Source: Caldifarciminota bacterium (GTDB taxonomy: Bacteria > Hydrothermota > UBA3073 > NMUJ01). Taken from it: a stretch of 64,000 nucleotides of DNA. Location of the stretch: positions 62,001 through 126,000 of the forward strand of contig JAGGUB010000044.1 in the NCBI GenBank assembly GCA_021158725.1, written 5' to 3'. A program made the translations under genes and the position numbers. This document shows positions 51,977 through 60,880 of this stretch, one piece after another. Within the stretch, counting starts at the first letter, position 1, and every line of letters starts with the position of its first letter. The notes beneath the pieces are model-generated. The model was not told where the DNA came from. It did not search any database and saw nothing but the letters and a program-made list of their open reading frames with translations.

Positions 51977-53671
51977 ATGGATATACCCTCCACCCTCGAG
52001 TCACTTGTAGAGAGTGGCCGTTTCAGTGAGGAAGAAGTACGTTTTATTGGGGAGTTGCTTAAAAAGAGGCAAACCGAGAATAAAGATGTTGTTATCCACT
52101 TTGTGGAAGGTGATACAAGCTCATATCCACGTGTGGATAGGTTGGTGGTGTTAGCACCTGATTGGCCGGGTGTGCTGGAGGGATGTACCTCATGTATACA
52201 TAGGTTGGGGCTCAATTTACAATATGTAAAGGCGGGTAATTTTAAGTGGAACGATACGCAGTTGGCGGTCTTTTTCTTGGATATTGAGATAAAAAATGAG
52301 GAAGAGGCGGCTCTTTTCGAGCAATCCAGGGTAGCAATGTTTCGTACGCTTGAGTTTCTGGCTATAGGGGGGAAGGCGAAACGCGATCTGCTGTTCGAAG
52401 GTATGGTGAAGCTACAGTTCTTTGAAGCAACACTCAACGAGCTATCTAAGATGTTGGGTAAGAATATACCGCCTGAAATACTTGAGGAGGCGGCACTCTT
52501 TTTTCACAGTAGGAGCAAAGCTTATATCCGTGAGCGTAAAGTGAAGGATTTGGCACGTTTGATACTCACCAACTATGAATTCATAAAGAAGGTACGTGAA
52601 ACGGGATTCCCACAGGTTAAGGTTGAACATATTGAGACGACGCGTGAGAAACTTACGGGTATAAGTATCGCGGCGTTCGATCGTGACCTATCGATGCAAG
52701 ATGTGTTATCAAGTATTGGTGAGGTTGTACCTGATTACACTATAAGATACGAGAAGAAGTTCATAACGGATGATGGTATCGCTGTATATAGGTTGGAGTT
52801 GGCGGGATTTCTGGAGATTGATAAGTTGAAACAGAGTATCTATCAGGCATTACTTAAGAAGCGTCTACGATATATAAAATCGTTAGGTGTAAGGCGACAT
52901 ATTGAATATTATGCACGTGTGGTGTTGCCACAGCTTATTAAAGAGTATAGGCATTCTAAGATACCGCAGATATTTATCACACCTACACTTGCCAGCCGTG
53001 AAGAGATTTCGTTTAAACTCATAATTGTTGAAGCTAAAGGTAACAAGAGTTTCTCTAAATTGCTGGAGAGGATAGATTCTAAGCCTGGGTTCATGGTTGT
53101 AAATAGTGAACCGCCTCGCCCGTTGATGGATACCCAGTATTTCACGATAGAGGTGGAGGCAGACCTTAGGGTTATACCTATAATTGAAAAGGTTTATGAA
53201 ACCTTACATACGGTATTAAGTGAAGTGTTTGGTAAGTTTCGTGATTTCGACGAAGGTGTGAGGAAACAGGATATGGCACGAATAAATGCGTTACGGAAGG
53301 AGTTTCCCGCTTTCTGGGAGATAGCACGTGAGTTTTATTACTCGATGGATGACTTCTATAGGTTAGAGGTAGCCGAAGATGAACTGCGTGAACTCATAAA
53401 ACTAGGGGTCGAAATATACAAGCGGATGCAGAAGGAGCGTAAAGAGCTTGTGACTGAGGTGCATCACTTAGATAACGCCACAATACTAGCGATCGGGACG
53501 TTACGACCATTGCCTGCTACTTTATATACAAAGCTTGATCGCTATAAACCTATTATTAACCAAACCACCATAGGTGATGTACACTATTATCTAATCAAAC
53601 TGTCATCAAATAATAAGCCGTTATCAGAAGATGAAATTGATGAAATCATTAGATGGATGCAACCTCATTAG
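51977..53671 (+). CDS. Unknown protein with an ACT-like N-terminal domain
   Basis: The roughly 564-residue cytosolic protein is not one I can name. Residues about 45-110 (RVDRLVVLAPDWPGVLEGCT, then SCIHRLGLNLQYVKAG) look like the ACT domains of GlnD and other amino-acid sensors, where a DxPG turn precedes a helix. The middle is helical. Further beta/alpha units near 215-290, 335-400 and the C-terminal 60 residues (INQTTIGDVHYYLIKL) could be extra ACT-like folds. There is no kinase, nuclease or nucleotidyltransferase motif. The ATG at 51977 follows ligA by 3 nt; a TTG at 51974 is also in frame. It overlaps the next gene by 19 nt. Confidence 0.78.
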   Translation: MDIPSTLESLVESGRFSEEEVRFIGELLKKRQTENKDVVIHFVEGDTSSYPRVDRLVVLAPDWPGVLEGCTSCIHRLGLNLQYVKAGNFKWNDTQLAVFFLDIEIKNEEEAALFEQSRVAMFRTLEFLAIGGKAKRDLLFEGMVKLQFFEATLNELSKMLGKNIPPEILEEAALFFHSRSKAYIRERKVKDLARLILTNYEFIKKVRETGFPQVKVEHIETTREKLTGISIAAFDRDLSMQDVLSSIGEVVPDYTIRYEKKFITDDGIAVYRLELAGFLEIDKLKQSIYQALLKKRLRYIKSLGVRRHIEYYARVVLPQLIKEYRHSKIPQIFITPTLASREEISFKLIIVEAKGNKSFSKLLERIDSKPGFMVVNSEPPRPLMDTQYFTIEVEADLRVIPIIEKVYETLHTVLSEVFGKFRDFDEGVRKQDMARINALRKEFPAFWEIAREFYYSMDDFYRLEVAEDELRELIKLGVEIYKRMQKERKELVTEVHHLDNATILAIGTLRPLPATLYTKLDRYKPIINQTTIGDVHYYLIKLSSNNKPLSEDEIDEIIRWMQPH

Positions 53672-55785
53672 CGGGTGGCTTCTTGCTGGTGGGTGTGACA
53701 TCTGTGCTTTCACAAACCTTATTTACACGTGAGCTTGTAAATATATTCTATGGTAGCGAGATAGCGCTCGGCTTCATACTTGCGGGATGGTTGATATTCA
53801 CGGCATTGGGTAGCTACATAGGGAGACGGTTTAAGGGTGAACTATTTTTTGCATCTCAAATAGGGATGGGGGTTGTGTTGCCACTCGAATATCTATTTAT
53901 CAGAAATCTACGTACTATCGTGCATGTGCCGTTGGGTATGATATTTCCATTAGAGGTGATAGCATTGTTATCATTTGTGGCACTTGCCCCCATAGCTGTG
54001 CTGAACGGTATGCTGTTCGTTAATGCATGCGACCTTTATGAAAAGATTAGAAAGAGTGCGGTTAAGGGGATAACTTCGGTATATGTGATAGACGCTATAG
54101 GTGATATGACAGGCGGGTTATTGTATGGCTACCTGTTTGTGCGTATATTTTCGCTACCTACACTATTTATTTTTATGGGAGCTAACATAATTTCGGCAAC
54201 CTATTTGAGGTTCAAAAGGTGGCGCTTCATAGGGTATATCATAATAGCTGCGGTACCGATTGCTTTTAAACTCGAAAAACCTATCATGCGGATGGCGTAT
54301 CCGGATTATAAGGTGGTAGATTATGGACATTCAATATATCATGATATTGTATTAACCCGACAGATGGGGTTGAACACAGTATTTGTTAATGGTGGGATTG
54401 CATTCTCTTATCCTTTGGAAGAAGTTACTGAATTGCAAACCTATTTCCCGCTGGTGGAGACACCACAGGTTGACCATATAGCGATAGTAACTGATAACCC
54501 GCAAATTATCGAAACGGCATTAAAGTTCAACCCCGACACGGTGTACTGGTTGATGCTGGATAAGCAATATCTGAGGTTTGTGGTACGGAACTTGCATCCT
54601 AATGTCATTGGTGATAGAAGGGTTAAGATTATGATCGGTGATCAGCGGTTGAAACTCAAAAGGTGGGAGGGGCCACTGTTAGATGCAGTGCTGCTCGATG
54701 TTGGTGACCCATTATCTGCACTCAGTAATCGATTTTATACTGTGGAGTTTTTTAATGAAATTGCACATATACTCAAACCCACGGGTGTGCTGTTTTTGAA
54801 GATGGGTTCTGATCCTACTTATTTCTCGTATGCGTTACTCGCATATAATGGTAGTGTATATCGGAGCCTTAAATCAGTATTCCATACAGTGACTGTAATC
54901 CCGGGAGAAACGCTCTTCCTTATAGCGTCAAAGGATGGAAGCTATCATAGTTTGGTACCCGAGACACTTGAGATGCGTTGCTATAAAGCGGGGGTTATGC
55001 CTTCATATTTTCGTGCAGGCTATTTATATGGGATGTTATTACCAGAAAGGATACGATATGTGAGAAGTAAGCTTGAAAGCTATAGGGGTAAGCTGAATCA
55101 CGACTTTTATCCTGTGGCTGCTTATTATCATCTTATACATAGGAGCTATTACTTTGCGGGATATCTTGGTAAACTGTTTTGGTGGCTACAGAATATACCT
55201 ATGTGGCTGTCGATAGCTTTGTGGGTAGCTATAATAATAGCGGTTGTTGGTCTATCCCGTAGATACATACGTAAACGAGTATTAGAGATAGGGATGATAG
55301 GGTTTGCGGCTATGGGGGTTAATGTGCTGCTGTTGACAGGGTTTCAGATAATCTATGGGTACCTTTATCATTACCTTGGGATATTATCTGGTATCTTTAT
55401 GTTAGGGTTGACGATAGGGGCCATCCGTGGTGCACGCAAAGGTAATCTTAAATCGATAGAAGCGGGAATACTGGGGTTCATGTTTATCCTGTGTGGAATA
55501 CTGTGGTTAACGAGAACCTACACGTGGTGGCTGGTAATGCATTGTTTTCCGATGCTTAATTTCGTGATGGGCTATTTCGTAGGTTGTGCATTCCCGATAG
55601 CTGTACGATCGTTGGTGACACATGGTGTGGCTGGCAAATATGCAGCAAGTATCTTGTACACAGCGGATCTTGTAGGGTCATTTATTGGCGCAATATTCGT
55701 ACCTTTTATATTCATGCCACTTTATGGGGTGTTTGCTACGCTAATCTTTATGGGGATACCGTTTGTGGTCTTGCTTATTTTATGA
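53653..55785 (+). CDS. Spermidine-synthase-like domain between membrane segments
   Basis: The 710-residue integral membrane protein has about five to six N-terminal spans (to about 205), then a SpeE-like region (about 215-440), and about five C-terminal spans (520-710). In the SpeE region, SIYHDIVLTRQMGLNTVFVNGGIAF fits the N-terminal beta domain, and LLDAVLLDVGDP retains the catalytic-type aspartate. The glycine-rich GGGDG SAM/dcSAM loop is replaced by IAIVTDNPQI, so classical aminopropyl transfer is doubtful. Such fused membrane forms are known but poorly characterised. The 3' end overlaps mgtE by 11 nt. Confidence 0.8.
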   Translation: MDATSLAGGFLLVGVTSVLSQTLFTRELVNIFYGSEIALGFILAGWLIFTALGSYIGRRFKGELFFASQIGMGVVLPLEYLFIRNLRTIVHVPLGMIFPLEVIALLSFVALAPIAVLNGMLFVNACDLYEKIRKSAVKGITSVYVIDAIGDMTGGLLYGYLFVRIFSLPTLFIFMGANIISATYLRFKRWRFIGYIIIAAVPIAFKLEKPIMRMAYPDYKVVDYGHSIYHDIVLTRQMGLNTVFVNGGIAFSYPLEEVTELQTYFPLVETPQVDHIAIVTDNPQIIETALKFNPDTVYWLMLDKQYLRFVVRNLHPNVIGDRRVKIMIGDQRLKLKRWEGPLLDAVLLDVGDPLSALSNRFYTVEFFNEIAHILKPTGVLFLKMGSDPTYFSYALLAYNGSVYRSLKSVFHTVTVIPGETLFLIASKDGSYHSLVPETLEMRCYKAGVMPSYFRAGYLYGMLLPERIRYVRSKLESYRGKLNHDFYPVAAYYHLIHRSYYFAGYLGKLFWWLQNIPMWLSIALWVAIIIAVVGLSRRYIRKRVLEIGMIGFAAMGVNVLLLTGFQIIYGYLYHYLGILSGIFMLGLTIGAIRGARKGNLKSIEAGILGFMFILCGILWLTRTYTWWLVMHCFPMLNFVMGYFVGCAFPIAVRSLVTHGVAGKYAASILYTADLVGSFIGAIFVPFIFMPLYGVFATLIFMGIPFVVLLIL

Positions 55786-57115
55786 GCATAAGGGTGCCTA
55801 ACCCCAGTAATGTGGTGTAGCCTACACAATCTATAAGTATCAGTATGAATGGGCTTGCGGCAAGTGCGGGATCTATGCCGAGCTTCTTAAACAGCAACGG
55901 TACAAATAGCCCAAATATTGATGCAGCTATGATGTTGGCACAAAGTGCGAGCCCAACAACTGCTGCAATGTTGATCCCTACCTGAAAGATTATGATGGCC
56001 TCAATGAACCCCGCGATCCCAACGAGTGCACCTAAGAGCCCTGCTATAGCGAATTGACGCCAAAATATTGCAAGAATATCGACAGCGGTGATCTCACCTA
56101 AACTTAATGAACGTACCACCACGGTGAGGGTTTGCATGCCAACGTTACCACCTATGGCTGCTACTATGGGCATGAACATGGTGAGTGCGATGGCTTTTTC
56201 GAGCGTGTGACGAAATAAACGTACGATGTTGGAGGATAACAATGTAGTCAATAGACTGAATAGTATCCAAGGTAACCTATTACGTACAGCAGATACGATG
56301 GGTGTAAAGACGGATTCCTCTTTCTCAAGTCCAGTAAGATGGAAGAGATCCTCTTCGGTCTCTTGCTCCAATACTTCCATCGCTTTATCAGCGGTTACTA
56401 TGCCCAATAGCTTACCGTCTTCATTAACTACAGGGAGGGCCAGTAGATCGTATTTCTGCATGAGTTTAGCGACAGTCTCTTGATCTTCCATTGGGTCAAC
56501 AGCGAGTATCTCGGTATCCATAAGGTTACCCAACGTTTTGTTACTCTCACCAAGGATTAACCGTTTGAGTGGTAGAACACCACGTAGGCGGTTGTCCTCA
56601 TCTACCACGTATATGTAACCTACATCTCGTAATTTGCTGGCCTTTTGACGTAGGGTTTGAATAGCTTCATCGATCTTCATCCAATACGGTAGTGCTATAT
56701 ATTCGGTGCTCATTATTCCGCCAGCTGAATGTTCGGGGTATTGGGATAGTGATTCGATTTTGCGGATACTGTCTAAAGGTAGGTGTGCCAATAACGTGGA
56801 ACGATCTATATTGGATAGCTCTTGTAGGAGATCGATGGCTTGGTCGGTTTCCATCTTGGGGATCACTTCTGATAGTCGCTCTATATCTAAGTAATGCAGT
56901 ATATCTACGAGGATGTCATCGCTTAGGTGTGGCAATACATCGGCAATAAGGTCTGTATCCATGATGGAGAGCAGGAAGCGACGTTCATGGGTATCAAGAT
57001 GTTCCATGAGCTCAGCAATATCTGCTGGGTGTAAAGGGGTAAGTATCTGTAAAATGTTCTCACAGTGTTTGGCTTTTATCTCCTTACGTAAACGGCGGAG
57101 TAGGTCTTCTTGCAT
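55775..57115 (-). CDS. mgtE: Magnesium transporter MgtE
   Basis: MgtE is a Mg2+-gated Mg2+ channel. The 446-residue protein has an N-terminal helical superhelix (about 1-125, LHPADIAELMEHLDTHERRFLL). Two CBS domains follow (about 130-255, with AGGIMSTEYIALP and ILAVDPMEDQETVAKLM). Five transmembrane helices after 275 include the pore motif PIVAAIGGNVGMQTLTV. It lies downstream of gpsA with a one-base overlap. It converges on the membrane SpeE-like gene with an 11-nt overlap. Confidence 0.97.
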   Translation of the reverse strand: MQEDLLRRLRKEIKAKHCENILQILTPLHPADIAELMEHLDTHERRFLLSIMDTDLIADVLPHLSDDILVDILHYLDIERLSEVIPKMETDQAIDLLQELSNIDRSTLLAHLPLDSIRKIESLSQYPEHSAGGIMSTEYIALPYWMKIDEAIQTLRQKASKLRDVGYIYVVDEDNRLRGVLPLKRLILGESNKTLGNLMDTEILAVDPMEDQETVAKLMQKYDLLALPVVNEDGKLLGIVTADKAMEVLEQETEEDLFHLTGLEKEESVFTPIVSAVRNRLPWILFSLLTTLLSSNIVRLFRHTLEKAIALTMFMPIVAAIGGNVGMQTLTVVVRSLSLGEITAVDILAIFWRQFAIAGLLGALVGIAGFIEAIIIFQVGINIAAVVGLALCANIIAASIFGLFVPLLFKKLGIDPALAASPFILILIDCVGYTTLLGLGTLMLIK

Positions 57116-58101
57116 TAATCCTCAAACTTGAGTTCCCTTGCCATTAAGGTTTCTATGGCAGTAGCGGGTGATTTGTCTTCAAATAGTATGGCATACACTT
57201 CACGGGTTATGGGCATGGTGATCCCTAATTTATTCGCCATACTGAGAACTGAACGTGTTGTCCATACACCTTCGGCTACCATCACCATGTTGGAGAGTAT
57301 CTCGGATAGCTTTTTACCTCTACCTATTTCAACCCCCACATAACGGTTGCGGGAGAATGAACTTATGGCAGTGGTGAGTAAGTCACCCATACCGGCGAGC
57401 CCACTGAAGGTTTCAGCACGTGCACCATGGGCGACACCGAACCGCCGTATTTCGGTAAGCCCACGTGTGAGTAGTGCACCGAGTGCGTTCGCTCCTAAGG
57501 AGAGACCCTGAACAATACCAGCTGCTATAGCGATTATATTTTTGAGTGCACTTGCAAGCTCAACCCCCACAACATCGGTGTGTCGGTATGCCCGTAAGTG
57601 GTGTGAATTGAGTAGCTGTTGTACAGCATAGGCGGATGATTCATCTTCTGAAGCGCATACTATTGCAGTAGGTAGGCCACGTACTATTTCGTTGGCTATG
57701 GTGGGACCACCCAACACTACAGGGTGTTCCACTGGTAAATACTCGCAGAGTATCTCGGAAGGCCTTTTGAAGGTGTGTTCCTCTATGCCCTTAATTGCTG
57801 AAACCACTATTGGAGGGCGCTTGTAGTGCCAGTGGAAATTTTTAACAACAGAACGAAGATATTGTGTTGGTATGACAAAAAATAGGAAGGATAGATCGAG
57901 TTCGGTAATATCGTCTAAGTTGCCGGTTACCTCGATGTTTTCGGGTAGCTTGATACCTGGTAAGTAGCGTAGGTTCTCACGTTGTACGGAGATTTCGGAT
58001 GCTCTACTATGTGACCATAAATAAACGGTTTCGGACTTGGGGGACAGAATTATTGCAAGAGTAGTACCCCAGCTGCCAGCACCTAAGATGCCGATCTTCA
58101 T
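57115..58101 (-). CDS. gpsA: Glycerol-3-phosphate dehydrogenase [NAD(P)+]
   Basis: GpsA makes sn-glycerol-3-phosphate for phospholipids. The 328-residue protein has the Rossmann motif IGILGAGSWGTTLAIIL and VSAIKGIEE. The catalytic lysine is in ELASALKNIIAIAAGIVQGL (K of ALKN), and GLAGMGDLLTT and SRNRYVG are intact. Its stop shares one base with the mgtE start. A TTGACG box lies 32 nt upstream (58133-58138) back to back with the dnaA -35, but no well-placed -10 was found. Confidence 0.97.
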   Translation of the reverse strand: MKIGILGAGSWGTTLAIILSPKSETVYLWSHSRASEISVQRENLRYLPGIKLPENIEVTGNLDDITELDLSFLFFVIPTQYLRSVVKNFHWHYKRPPIVVSAIKGIEEHTFKRPSEILCEYLPVEHPVVLGGPTIANEIVRGLPTAIVCASEDESSAYAVQQLLNSHHLRAYRHTDVVGVELASALKNIIAIAAGIVQGLSLGANALGALLTRGLTEIRRFGVAHGARAETFSGLAGMGDLLTTAISSFSRNRYVGVEIGRGKKLSEILSNMVMVAEGVWTTRSVLSMANKLGITMPITREVYAILFEDKSPATAIETLMARELKFED

Positions 58102-58143
58102 TAGGAAAATAAATTCGCTATAATATTACTTTCGTCAACTTTA

Positions 58144-58172
58144 TTGACCTTAGACTGTCCATTTCTTATATT
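58144..58172 (+). promoter_or_regulatory. dnaA: Predicted dnaA promoter
   Basis: TTGACC (58144-58149) is followed after 16-17 nt by TTATATT (58166-58172). The transcript would carry a leader of over 100 nt that contains three TGTGGAAAA boxes, so DnaA may repress itself. Confidence 0.5.
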
Positions 58173-58196
58173 ACTTTTTGAGAGGGAAATATTTAT

Positions 58197-58295
58197 TGTG
58201 GAAAACTGTCTATAGAAGTAGAAGGGAAATATTCTTATGGCTGTTTCACAAAGGAAGAAGAGAGGGTGGGTGATTGTGGAAAACTGTGTGGAAAA
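58197..58295 (+). promoter_or_regulatory. DnaA-box-like cluster upstream of dnaA
   Basis: TGTGGAAAA, the complement of the DnaA-box variant TTTTCCACA, occurs at 58197-58205, 58275-58283 and 58287-58295. The last copy ends on the A of the proposed ATG. They differ by one base from the TTATCCACA consensus. They probably serve autoregulation and origin function together with the downstream cluster. Confidence 0.55.
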
Positions 58296-59602
58296 TGGAT
58301 GGTAATAAGGTGTGGGAAACTATAGTGAGTAAGGTGAGTGAAAGGATACCTGAACAGAGCTTTAACACATGGATAAGGCCGTTGAGGTTAAAAGCGTTTG
58401 AGAATGGAGAACTTGTGGTAGCTACCCCTAATAACTTTTATATAGATTGGATTGAGGAACATTATATGTCGATTTTTAAACAGGTATTGAAAGAGTTGGC
58501 ATTAAATGGTGTGAAGATACGATTTGTTTCTGAGAGACGGCGCAAAAAATTGAAGGCGGTGGATGTACAGGTGCCTGCCAACACGTCTATGTTTCAACCT
58601 CATTATACTTTTGAGAATTTTGTGGTTGGTGCATGTAATAGCCTTGCATATGCAGGTAGCTTGGCGGTAGCCCAGAATCCTGGTAAGGTATATAATCCGC
58701 TCTTCATATATGGGAAGGTTGGACTGGGTAAGACGCATCTACTACATAGTATAGGGAATTATGTGTTTAAACATAGGCAGGGGTTAAAAGTATGTTACGT
58801 TTCTTGTGAGGTGATCCTTAATGAGATGATAGAATCGATAAAGGATGGCACTATGAGCCAGTTTAAACAGAAATATCGATCTTTTGATGTATTCCTACTG
58901 GATGATGTGCAATTCTTATCTCAGAAGGAGCGGTTACAAGAGGAGATTTTCCATATATTTAACTATCTGTATAATGCTAATAAACAGATAGTGCTTACAA
59001 GTGATTCATTGCCACAAGAGATACCATACTTAGAGGAACGGCTGGCATCAAGATTTGCATGGGGGTTGATAGCGGATTTGAAGCCACCGGATTTTGAAAC
59101 GAGGGTAGCTATACTCAAGAAGAAGGCAGAATTATATAACGTAGTCATACCGGAGGATGCACTACTGTATATTGCAGAACATATTCGTGGTAATATAAGG
59201 AATTTGGAGTCCGCAATAGTTAGGGTGATGGCGGTGGCATCGCTCACGGGTACAAGGATAGACTTGGAATTGGTAAAGGAGTGTTTGAGTGAGATACTTA
59301 AAGTAAGTAAAAAGATAACGTTGCCTGATATACAAGAAAGGGTTGCCAAGGCTTTCGATATACCGTTATCTGTATTGCGTAGTAAGAAAAGAAGTGCACA
59401 TATTGTACTTGCACGTCAGGTGGCAATGTACCTTGCACGTGAGATATTGCAGATGCCATTGAAAGAGATAGGTAAAGCATTTGGTGGTAAGGATCATACA
59501 ACTGTTATGTATGCATGTCAGAAGGTTGAACAGCTGATGGAAAAGGATGTGGAGCTTCGGGAGAAAGTTTTCCACATTAAGAAGTTGATAATAGAGGGAT
59601 GA
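58295..59602 (+). CDS. dnaA: Chromosomal replication initiator DnaA
   Basis: DnaA melts the origin. The roughly 435-residue protein has domain I (WETIVSKVSERIPEQSFNTWI) and a short linker. The AAA+ domain begins at YTFENFVVGACNSLAY, with Walker A GKVGLGKTHLLH, Walker B FDVFLLDDVQFL and sensor regions. The C-terminal DNA-binding domain contains the signature GKDHTTVMYACQKVEQL. The frame opens at 58274 with TTG, and GTG 58286 is possible. The ATG at 58295 fits the usual N terminus best. A DnaA box lies inside its last codons. Confidence 0.96.
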   Translation: MDGNKVWETIVSKVSERIPEQSFNTWIRPLRLKAFENGELVVATPNNFYIDWIEEHYMSIFKQVLKELALNGVKIRFVSERRRKKLKAVDVQVPANTSMFQPHYTFENFVVGACNSLAYAGSLAVAQNPGKVYNPLFIYGKVGLGKTHLLHSIGNYVFKHRQGLKVCYVSCEVILNEMIESIKDGTMSQFKQKYRSFDVFLLDDVQFLSQKERLQEEIFHIFNYLYNANKQIVLTSDSLPQEIPYLEERLASRFAWGLIADLKPPDFETRVAILKKKAELYNVVIPEDALLYIAEHIRGNIRNLESAIVRVMAVASLTGTRIDLELVKECLSEILKVSKKITLPDIQERVAKAFDIPLSVLRSKKRSAHIVLARQVAMYLAREILQMPLKEIGKAFGGKDHTTVMYACQKVEQLMEKDVELREKVFHIKKLIIEG

Positions 59603-59710
59603 TATTTTTGATGTGGAAAATTAACAGATTTTACACAAAGTTTTACACAGGGAAATTGGACGTAGAATTAGATAATTAAATGGTTCGTAATGTTATACGT
59701 GGATTACACA
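59568..59710. other. Candidate oriC between dnaA and dnaN
   Basis: The end of dnaA and the 168-nt gap to dnaN contain five DnaA-box-like 9-mers: TTTTCCACA (59568-59576), TGTGGAAAA (59612-59620), TTTTACACA (59629-59637 and 59641-59649) and GATTACACA (59702-59710). Between them is an AT-rich stretch around AATTAGATAATTAAATGG that could be the unwinding element. The dnaA-oriC-dnaN layout is common in bacteria. The assignment rests on motif clustering, not on measured skew. Confidence 0.6.
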
Positions 59711-59711
59711 A

Positions 59712-59740
59712 TTGACATAAAACAACAAAGTTAAATATTT
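59712..59740 (+). promoter_or_regulatory. dnaN: Predicted dnaN promoter
   Basis: TTGACA (59712-59717) is followed after 16-18 nt by AATATTTA (59734-59741 region). A 5' leader with AGGAGGTG then precedes the ATG at 59771. The box abuts the last DnaA-like site. Confidence 0.45.
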
Positions 59741-59770
59741 ATAGTATGTAGGTCGAAAACAGGAGGTGAA

Positions 59771-60859
59771 ATGAAAATAAAATTTGCCAAAAGTGTCGTA
59801 CAAAAGGCACTTAAGGTAACTACACCGATAATAAGTGAACGTTCACCTTTACCAATATTGCAAACAGTGCTAATTGAGGCTAAAGGTGGTGAGCTTACGA
59901 TCTCGGCGAGTGATCTTGAGACCGTGATAATAACACGTGAACCGGTAGATGTTATAAAAGAAGGTGTTACAGCTATTAAAGCTAAAGAGTTCTTTCAATT
60001 ACTTAGAGAGTTGCCGGATGAAGATGTTACACTTAGTGTAGAAGATAATACTGCGAAATTGACGTTCTCACAGGGTGAATATCGGATTAGGACATACGAT
60101 CCAGATGAGTATCCAGAGATACCAAAATTTGAGCCCAAAAATGTGTTTAGCTTACCTACTTCAATATTGCACGACAGTATTGGGAGGATAGCGTTTGCGG
60201 CAGCTAAAAAGGAGGGTGACCCTATTCTTCGTGGTATATTGCTGGATTTCTCTACACAGGGGTTAAATATGGTGGCGGTTGATGGTTACCGGTTAGCTAT
60301 GATACATAAGAAAGATATAAAGCCAGAGATACCGGGGGCTGTATTGGTGGCAGCTAAAACGTGGGAGTATGTGGAGGATATTGAGGACAGTTGTGAGATA
60401 AAAGTGGGTGAAAATAACATCGAATTTGTGGGTGAAAAGGTTAGGATAATTACGAGGCTTATGGATGCGACCAGCTATCCAGATTATAAGAGTGTGATAC
60501 CACGTGAGAATGAATATGTATTGAATATACAGACAGATTACTTGATCAAAGCGTTACGTAGGGTGAACATATTTACGGATGTTGTTGCACATGTGGTGAA
60601 GTTTAGATTACAGCCTGATAAGCTTGTGATCACAAGTATGGGTGAAGTAGGTGAAGCCCATGAGGAGCTTATTGCTCGATATGAAGGTGAACCTATGGAT
60701 ATAGGGTTCAATGCGCAGCTGCTTATGGAGATACTTAATCATATCGATACAGACAATACAATTATGAAATTTAAGAGCCCACAGACGGGTGTACTTATAC
60801 TGCCTGAGGGTAAGGAGGAGGAGATACTTTATCTGTTGATGCCTACACGATTGGTATGA
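59771..60859 (+). CDS. dnaN: DNA polymerase III beta subunit (sliding clamp)
   Basis: The ring-shaped clamp tethers the replicative polymerase. The 362-residue protein has three clamp folds. It starts MKIKFAKSVVQKALKVTTPI, contains SERSPLPILQTVLIEA and ISASDLET in fold 1, and GILLDFSTQGLNMVAVDGYRLA in fold 2. It ends with the C-terminal LLMPTRLV tail, which is close to the canonical MPMRL clamp end. AGGAGG precedes the ATG. It lies next to the putative origin, and hppA follows after 21 nt. Confidence 0.98.
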   Translation: MKIKFAKSVVQKALKVTTPIISERSPLPILQTVLIEAKGGELTISASDLETVIITREPVDVIKEGVTAIKAKEFFQLLRELPDEDVTLSVEDNTAKLTFSQGEYRIRTYDPDEYPEIPKFEPKNVFSLPTSILHDSIGRIAFAAAKKEGDPILRGILLDFSTQGLNMVAVDGYRLAMIHKKDIKPEIPGAVLVAAKTWEYVEDIEDSCEIKVGENNIEFVGEKVRIITRLMDATSYPDYKSVIPRENEYVLNIQTDYLIKALRRVNIFTDVVAHVVKFRLQPDKLVITSMGEVGEAHEELIARYEGEPMDIGFNAQLLMEILNHIDTDNTIMKFKSPQTGVLILPEGKEEEILYLLMPTRLV

Positions 60860-60880
60860 CGACATTTTCTGGGGTTTAAG

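Noticed and set aside
58102..58143. TATAAT at about 58119 as a plus-strand -10
   Set aside because: Its only partner at a usable distance would be TTCATT inside gpsA; the TTGACC/TTATATT pair downstream fits better.
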